DNA from: Saccoglossus kowalevskii
Lineage: Eukaryota; Hemichordata; Enteropneusta; Harrimaniidae
Direction of reading: 5' to 3'
DNA: 29,455 nt
Assembly: GCF_000003605.2 (NCBI RefSeq)
Contig: NW_003143798.1
Span: 191,730 to 221,184, forward strand
In this document: positions 23,247-29,455 of the stretch, piece by piece
How positions within the stretch are numbered: position 1 is the first letter of the stretch
Layout: every line of letters begins with the position of its first letter
Program-made: the position numbers and the translations under genes
Notes under the pieces: model-generated
Database searches by the model: none
Told to the model about the DNA's origin: nothing
Seen by the model: the letters and a program-made list of their open reading frames with translations, nothing else

Positions 23247-23252
23247 AATAAA
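23247..23252 (+). terminator. AATAAA after the candidate small gene
   Basis: Canonical hexamer 36 nt downstream of the TAG at 23209-23211. Only meaningful if that exon is real. Confidence 0.3.
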
Positions 23253-24197
23253 GCATAGTAATGTACAACATTTCTATCCTTATCTATGTTTAAAATAGTT
23301 CAGTGTTATACGAGTATACATAGACATCAACATAATTGTTGCTGTTGATGCATAATTATACTGAATTCGTCAAGGCTGATGACACCACATGAGTGAGGTC
23401 ACAGATCACCTTATGTAATGACATTTAACCTTGACCTTGTCTGGGTAAACAGAATGGGTCTATTAATTGTAGGTCTTCTATAAGATCTATTTAGTAAATT
23501 CAATTCAACTATCCTGAACTCCAGATTGATATTTTATATGTATTTTAAAGACGTTTGCACGTGTGAAGGTAATCTCTACGCTCTACATTCAACCCCCTCC
23601 CTCTTCAACTATGTTTGAAAAATATGTGGAAACAGTATCACAACTAAACTTAAATAACAGTATTTTATTATGATGTGGTCATTATGAGTCATGTTCATTT
23701 CAACAAGCTTATGGTTATGATTTTTGAAAAAATATCAAGTTAAAAAATGGTCCAAGTGGCCCAGGATTGTGCAGCGGTAATGCCCCGCTTGGGAGGGTGT
23801 GTTAGCCTTACAACCGAGGGCCGCAAACGCCATATCCAGTTCATGAAGGTTTTAGCCTTATAGGTGGAATTACAATTTTAACATGGTATGACCTTAAACA
23901 CACAATGTAATTTAGAATGACGCATTTTGTTTTGTTTTGATTAATGAAAACCGGGCACACTGGGCCTTGGGTGATTTTTGAACAAAAATGCCAACCAATA
24001 CATGCAAGGTGTGGTGTTCCATTGGAAAACACTCTCATATAACATTATGGATCAAGCAGCACTGAGGAATAATAAATTGATAAAAATTAATTAATTTTCA
24101 TTAAATATTACTATCAATTTTATTTGTCCTTGAGAGCAAAATAGTCTAATAGCGTTTCATTCACTTTTGTCATTGTGTCATCCATGGTACAGTTGAC
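23253..24197. other. Intergenic region with a possible tRNA-related SINE head
   Basis: Mostly AT-rich. At about 23757-23835 a GC-richer block starts and ends with GGCCC/GGGCC and contains TTGTGCAGCGGTAATGCCCC, which loosely resembles a polymerase III A box, but no good B box. It could be the head of a SINE. Nothing else recognised. Confidence 0.3.
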
Positions 24198-24408
24198 TAC
24201 TGTAAAATGACTAATTTTCACTGCGTTTAAATTTCACTGATTTACCATTTCAAGCATATTCAGTGGGTTTTAAATTCATGGTTTTATCATTTAGATAATG
24301 CGTTCTATGCTAAATTTTACATATTCACTGGGTTTTAATTTAACGCCTTTTCCAGTCAGCGAAATAAGCTAAATTAAAACCCAGTGAATAATTAACCCTT
24401 TTACAGTA
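24198..24408 (+). mobile_element. MITE family A, copy 2 (complete)
   Basis: 211 bp from TACTGTAAAATGACTAATTT to TTTTACAGTA; both ends intact. About 90% similar by eye to copy 1 and to the inverted copy 3. Confidence 0.92.
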
Positions 24409-24803
24409 TTCTGAGGTGGAAATCTGATTTTAAAACTTTCAGGGTTGACACATTTTGTGTCTTAAAATTCTCCTTATTTTGAATAATCGGTCATAAGAGA
24501 TACAGAATTATGTCTTCATTCTGTCCATGAATTACAATTTGAATGTTTATTGCTCTTGCTTCATGCAAATGTCTTCTGTATCAAAATTTCCCATGATGCA
24601 ATGTCTAATACCAAATGAAAACATTTTAAATTCGCACTGATGTGTATTCAAGAATTATGCACTTTTTGCTGACATAAACTGTGTAAATTGTTTGTGCACG
24701 TGGCCATAGCGTGTCTTTACGTTTTTAGCATTGTCATCATTGCTTAGATCTAAATTCCTCTGCGTTGTCGCATACGACTTATTTACTACTTCCGTGTCAC
24801 TGA

Positions 24804-24993
24804 GAATGTTCTAGAACCGTACTGTGTCTGGGTGGAATATTCTAGATTTTTTTTAGAAAATGGTTGAATAGGTAATAGAACACTGTAGGAGGCAATAGAA
24901 GGTAATGGAACATTCTAGAAATTTATAGTAAATTCCAGACTCATTATGTATGCTGATGTAATGGTTTATTTATAGACAGTGGGGGTATATATA
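24804..24993 (+). promoter_or_regulatory. Heat-shock-type promoter: three HSE-like sites and a TATA box
   Basis: GAATGTTCTAGAA (24804-24816) and GAACATTCTAGAA (24908-24920) are perfect three-unit heat shock elements (GAAnnTTCnnGAA). GAATATTCTAGAT (24835-24847) differs at the last base. TATATATA follows at 24986-24993, with HSE spacing of about 65-180 bp upstream, as in hsp promoters. The same layout could be the U3 part of a retrotransposon LTR. Confidence 0.6.
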
Positions 24994-25268
24994 GGGGAGT
25001 TGTTCAGCACTGAGTTCAGATCGGAGATCTCATTGAATTGTATTGGAGTTTAAGTATCTAGTTATTGGAGGTTTTGAGTTTTACCGCGTTATTGTACTTG
25101 ATGTTTGCAGAGTATAATAATGGCTCCGTGTTCGTATTTTATCATCGCCGCCAGGGAAGTCTTTCTGTTACTGTTGCCATTTTGGTATTTGAACCATCAC
25201 ACCTGTACTATACCAATTACGGTAATATTACGTTGCGTGTGACATGCGTGAACCGATAATATTCCTTT

Positions 25269-25274
25269 AATAAA
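25269..25274 (+). other. AATAAA within the candidate leader
   Basis: A canonical poly(A) hexamer 280 bp downstream of the TATA box and 40 bp before the splice acceptor. In a host leader it would be an odd position; in an LTR it is where the R-region signal belongs. Confidence 0.4.
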
Positions 25275-25339
25275 ATAGTCCTCACTATTTTCGAATTGTT
25301 TTTTTCTTCCAGATCATCACATATGTAGTGGAGGAATTT

Positions 25340-25470
25340 ATGATGGCGTCAGTGTCGTCTACTACGCAGGGGGAAGTGTCGAACCCAGTGGAATCGTCTA
25401 CACCAGTTAGCTCACAGTCTAACCTGGATATGCCCTTAGCACTCAGGAAAAGTCCCAGAGCAACTGCAGG
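25340..25470 (+). CDS. Candidate first coding exon downstream of the heat-shock-type promoter
   Basis: The exon runs from acceptor gtttttttcttccag (exon start 25313) to donor GCAGG|gtaagt after 25470. ATG-ATG at 25340 opens 43 codons: MMASVSSTTQGEVSNPVESS, TPVSSQSNLDMPLALRKSPR, ATA, leaving in phase 2. It is Ser/Thr-rich and disordered with a basic end. A non-coding first exon from about 25015 with a donor near 25222 (ACG|gtaata) is possible. No further exon was identified before the window ends. Host stress gene or gag-like start of an LTR element are both possible; I cannot decide. Confidence 0.45.
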
Positions 25471-25803
25471 GTAAGTAAGATTTTGTGTCGTCACTGTTCA
25501 AATCACTTTGCTTTGAGGTGACAATTGCTAACAATCCTCAAGACCAGTGTATTCAGGTCACCTGATCAAACCAGAAAAGATTGTGTTAAATCAACAATAT
25601 TCAACATTTTCAATCTTAAACAATATATCCATCATCATTGGAATTCACATAAATTTTCTTAGAACCTGTTTTCGCATATGAAATATACAAGTTTCTTCAA
25701 CACATCAAGTGAAATATTTAATTTCTTTCTCAAGCATACCTCTGTGCATATTCAAATTTGTATTATTTTGGTGTATTATAATAGTTACATGTAGATAAAC
25801 TAT

Positions 25804-25986
25804 TACTGTAAAATCTGTATTAAAAGTCGCGGCTTCTATTAAAATGGTACAATGCAACAGGGGATGCGACTTCTATTAGAGCATCTACACATATGAGGAA
25901 TGGTGAATTTTTTTGGTCTCAATCGTTCAAAAAGAATGGGTGTGGCTTCTATTAGGAATGCGGCTTCTAATACAGATTTTACGGTA
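25804..25986 (+). mobile_element. MITE family C, copy 2
   Basis: 183 bp from TACTGTAAAATCTGTATTA to TAATACAGATTTTACGGTA. The first 19 bp and last 19 bp are inverted repeats with one mismatch. Interior as in copy 1. Confidence 0.92.
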
Positions 25987-26497
25987 CAACTATGTTTACC
26001 CAATTTTTAAATTTAAAAAAAGTACAAATCTGATGAATATTTCAAGTTTTCTCATAACAAATTTGGTCACAATAAAATTGCGTTTTGTATGAAATGGAAA
26101 GAAAGGAACAGAGGATTAAAACAAACTACACAAGTACATGTACACTTAATGTACCTGAACGCAACTCACAACACTGTGCAAGAAATCATTAAAAATACAA
26201 AAAGAAAATGATTGTTTAAACAATGTATGTAATTAGGGTAAGATAGAATAATAAACCATAATGTATATATCGGTAGGGGTCACCATGTCTAAACCACTGG
26301 CAATTGAATTCTGTGAATAGGTACATACATTTTTTTTTCTATAGTGGAGTTAACATACTCACAAACCTGTAATAAATAAATCATAATAAATCGTATAGGG
26401 GAATTTACAAAACACAAAAAAATAACTGAGAACAATCTAATAAACAATCCACAAGAACCAACCAGCCCAGCTGGCAACATTAAAGCAGTACACAACA

Positions 26498-26700
26498 TAC
26501 AGTTAATTATTCACTGGGTTTTAATTTTGCTTATTTCGCTGACTGGAAAATGTGCTAAATTAAAACCCAGTGAATATATAAAATTTAGCATAGAACACAT
26601 TATCTAAATGACAAAACCGTGAATTTAAAACCCACTGAATATGCCAGAAATGGTAAATCAGCGAAATTTAAACCCAGTGAAAATTAGTCATTTTACAGTA
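26498..26700 (-). mobile_element. MITE family A, copy 3 (inverted)
   Basis: Ends ATTAGTCATTTTACAGTA and is the reverse of copies 1 and 2 throughout (ACCCAGTGAA, AAATTTAGCATAGAACACA). The left terminus is degenerate. Confidence 0.9.
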
Positions 26701-27141
26701 ATCAATTCAGTAAGACAAAGATATATATAGTATACAATAAGTCAGGTCAGGTGTTCCAAAAAGTGTGAGCATTCTGCTCCATATGTGGCACATGTCATGT
26801 TGTCTTTTTTTCCTGACCTACCCTCAGGCACCTACTCCTCCTTTTTAATCAATACCGGTATATTTCCTTTTTCTGTGATTATATTGCATATTTCTTCTAT
26901 ATGTCACGTATTTGAATGGAATCAAGTCAAAGGTAACACCCCCTCCCATAATCACTCCTGCTGAGTAGTTGTTTTCATTGTAATTGGTTGCGTTGATCAG
27001 AAAACCTGCAGAATTTTTCATATTTTGATGTATTTTGCTTGATTATGTGATAAGATATTAATGACACTTTTGATTTTTGATTAGTTTATCATTATCACTA
27101 CAAGTTGGTGACACCTGTACCAATGCTATTGTAAGCTGCAT

Positions 27142-27171
27142 ACCCCGTCAATGTACAGTGTTGTACGGGGT
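27142..27171. repeat. Short inverted repeat ACCCCGT/ACGGGGT
   Basis: 7-bp perfect arms around a 16-nt loop, in AT-rich surroundings. Could be a chance hairpin. Confidence 0.5.
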
Positions 27172-27339
27172 GAGTTATGCCTCAGTGCATTTGAATACAA
27201 TGGCAATATATTGAGGGGTTGGTGATGATAAAAGGCTCAAGCATAAAATATACTAAGGGAAGTTCGATTTTATTTGAACATTTTGCATATTCACAGAATT
27301 CCTGTATCAAATGCAGTGGTCTAAACATTTTATCAGCGA

Positions 27340-27480
27340 TTATCTGGGGTCCCATTGAAACTTGGTATTGACCTGATAATGACTTGCGTTTTGTGATCTG
27401 ATTTAAAATGGCCGATTGACAGCCATGTTAAATTTATTTTTAAGTGTTTTTTTAGTGAAATTTAACCAACTGGCAGCAAT
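27340..27480 (+). repeat. Degenerate dispersed repeat with ATGGC hairpin, fourth copy
   Basis: Has the 19-nt motif at 27408-27426 followed by AACTGGCAGCAATTTTTTT. Short fragment of the repeat at 1303-2100. Confidence 0.5.
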
Positions 27481-27599
27481 TTTTTTTTTTTTCAATTGTT
27501 CTTCCTTTTCCTCTGACAAGACATAATAGTTTCATGTATTTGCTAATTTGTTTCTTGCTTTAATGAAATATTATTTTCATTACTTCTTCTCTCTTCTGT

Positions 27600-27790
27600 G
27601 TCAAATGCATCCAAATACAAATAGGAACTATGTCATTGACATTCTTATCTACTACTTTTATAGTTTTTGGTTAAAAATGATATTATCAACTTCTTCTTAA
27701 AAAGCCAGATTGCTTTAATACTTAATATGTAGATGACTTGGAATATTTTATTTTTGACTTCTGTGGAAACTATAGCCATGGCAACAACAC
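27600..27790 (-). repeat. Fragment related to the 4020-4545 tandem unit
   Basis: Contains TCAACTTCTTCTTAAAAA, TTGCTTTAATACTTAATATG and GCCATGGCAACAACACTG, matching the inverted copy at 11790-11990. Confidence 0.5.
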
Positions 27791-27879
27791 TGTAAAATGA
27801 GTCTAGTTTTAATCCAAACATAACGCAACTCTATTAAAAGTTAATCTAATGGAGTTCTTGGAACATATAGCAATACAAG

Positions 27880-27899
27880 TATGTGTGTGTGTGTGTGTT
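27880..27899 (+). repeat. Short (GT)n run
   Basis: About 9 GT units. Confidence 0.9.
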
Positions 27900-28792
27900 G
27901 TATCTCAGACATGTCTTAACTGATTCTTTTCAAACATTGCACATACATGCATTGTAACACCTAGTCCTATACGCATGCAATGATTTTGTGTTTCGATCAA
28001 AGATGGTCGAAAACACTGAAATCAGGTAATTTTGACATCTCTGAAATCAGATCTTGGACTTCTGTTGTTACTTCAAACTTGGTAGAAGGAATAACAATTA
28101 CCTACGGTACTGGAGGTTGTTGCATATCACGTCTACTCACGATACTTTCGTGAAGCGATAAAATAGCATTGTCAAAAGTGTTCACTCTGCACATGATTAG
28201 GTACTAAGTTATCCATAAATGAGTATTGTTTTGCAATTGAACATGTGATTTGGTCATTTTATGTGTCACAATGATTATGAATAGGAACTTTTAGACAAAT
28301 AGATTGTTTTATGCTGTTTTCATTCATTGTCACATGCATAATGTGTGTATCTCTATAGTGAAAAATTGCATTAGATACAGGTTTTCACTCTGCTGCTTTA
28401 TTCTACATCACTCACCAAAACTATTTTTTATTACTCATTTTATATCAAACATTGGCTTTATATGTGCTACCCCCTGGTATATGGGAACTGTGCATTGCAA
28501 AATATTTGTTATATAATAGCAGGGATAGCAGGCAGTGCCCTCATGCCATGGCTACGCGCACCCTTACCCTGGGGAGCAGATCCTCTGGCAACCATAAAAT
28601 TCTGATTGACCACAGATCACATGTAGCCACAGTCTTCAACTGTGACCTGATAGTAATTTTTGCCCCAAGGAAGCCATAGAATGCTATTTACCCCCTACCC
28701 TGACTGATTGAGTGTGCTGTAGAATCAATTGGAAGACTAAATCCACTGGCAGAATTTCATTCACTAATGAATGCGACTTTTGGGAAACTTAA

Positions 28793-28948
28793 TAATAATA
28801 ATAATATGAGGTTATTACGAGAATACCTCAAAGTATGCACGAAGACAGTACAGCTGGAGTATTGACCGACGCGCAGCGGAGGTCGATGTGCGGCATACTT
28901 TCTGAGTGCATAATTTTAGGTATTCTCGTAACAACCTTATTATTATAC
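28793..28948. mobile_element. 155 bp foldback element
   Basis: The left arm (ATAATAAT, GGTTATTACGAGAATACCT, then AAGTATGCACG) pairs with the right arm (AGGTATTCTCGTAACAACC and ATTATTAT, preceded by AAAATTATGCACTCAGAAAG in reverse complement). Arms are about 45-50 nt with a few mismatches. The centre has a small GACC..GGTC stem in a CpG-rich core. The ORFs on both strands here are products of the inverted repeat. Confidence 0.8.
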
Positions 28949-29455
28949 ATCTTTTCCTTCCACGAATACATCATGGGAAAGCCGAAATCCAAAATGTTTA
29001 GAACAGAATCAGCAAAATTCTTTGTGTGGAGTCCGGTCAAACTCTTTGGCAGCCATGTTTGTTTTTATTATTAGAGGACACCTATGTGCGTAATCATTCC
29101 ATATTTGGAATTCACATTTCCTAATATGGTAGGATGAAAATACCCTGTAAAATACCGCAAAATTACGACACGCTGTAACTCATGGCGTTACGGTGACAGA
29201 TGTATACTTAGTAATAATATTTATTGCATCTTTAGAAACACAGTATTTCTATCAGTACAGTAGCAATAAAAGTATAACAAAGTATAATAATAATAATGAA
29301 ATGATAAAGAAAGAGAAAATATTATAATAAGTATAAAAGTAAAATGTAATGTGTTAAATTTGTTTACTAATAAGTTTAACAATAATAAAACTAAGACTAA
29401 TTATATTAAAATTCAAAACTATCAACTATTTATTCTTTCTTGAAAGGCTTTCTAA
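28949..29455. other. Window end, AT-rich
   Basis: Contains AATAATAATAATGAAATGAT-type simple sequence from about 29200 on. No exon or mobile-element boundary was seen. Confidence 0.6.

Larger units (their letters stand above)
25471..28790. other. Repeat-rich region without recognisable exons
   Basis: Beyond the repeats listed (25804, 26498, 27340, 27600) I see no convincing exon. One strong-looking acceptor (tttttttcctgacctaccctcag, ending 26827) is followed by an open frame of about 100 nt in the phase of the 25340-25470 exon, but the protein looks random, so it is not called. Confidence 0.5.

Noticed and set aside
23757-23835. tRNA gene
   Set aside because: No proper cloverleaf: the putative anticodon stem has mismatches and there is no TTC-type B box. 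Kept only as a possible SINE head.
26828-26930. Second exon for the heat-shock-type gene after a strong acceptor
   Set aside because: The phase fits, but the encoded peptide is hydrophobic/aromatic low-information sequence and runs into a stop with no poly(A) context.
28835-29074. 79-residue ORF with a hydrophobic stretch, and the opposing minus-strand ORF
   Set aside because: Both are products of the foldback element at 28793-28948; no splice context or family resemblance.

Overview
This is a eukaryotic, animal-type window of about 29.5 kb: AT-rich, intron-rich, with GT-AG introns and dense dispersed repeats. There is no prokaryotic gene organisation. The two recognisable genes are metazoan (an organic anion transporter and TRAM1). 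The repeat content (many short TACTGTAAAA-ended and TTAA-flanked elements, long degenerate repeats carrying GTCCGTCC-like motifs) resembles marine invertebrate genomes such as molluscs or other lophotrochozoans. That taxonomic guess is an inference, not a demonstration.

Layout. (1) 177-2700, plus strand: the last three coding exons of a solute carrier organic anion transporter (SLCO/OATP), from the Kazal-like extracellular loop to the C-terminus; the rest of the gene lies upstream of the window. (2) 2850-7020: intergenic repeats, including a TTAA-flanked MITE with a strong terminal hairpin, a 135-157 bp tandem repeat and further MITEs. (3) 7021-8145, minus strand: two convincing 3' exons of a gene I do not recognise. 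(4) 9319-21989, minus strand: a complete ten-exon TRAM1 (translocating chain-associated membrane protein) gene, 399 residues by my splice model. Its introns hold many mobile elements, including a 1.65 kb inverted-terminal-repeat element with unusual structured sequences and a 371 bp CpG-rich MITE. (5) 21990-22583: a probable bidirectional promoter. On the plus-strand side a tiny membrane-protein gene may lie at 22584-23252 (tentative). (6) 24800-25470, plus strand: three heat-shock-element-like sites, a TATA box and a spliced first coding exon of an unknown Ser/Thr-rich protein; an LTR origin is the main alternative. (7) 25471-29455: mostly repeats, MITEs and a 155 bp foldback element, with no recognisable exon.

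TRAM1 and the transporter are convergent. In human, SLCO5A1 and TRAM1 both lie in 8q13.3, so their neighbourhood here may be ancient linkage. The most interesting structural observation is a 19-nt inverted-repeat motif (7-bp arms, 5-nt spacer) that recurs seven times in four separate degenerate repeats, with paired substitutions that keep the arms complementary.
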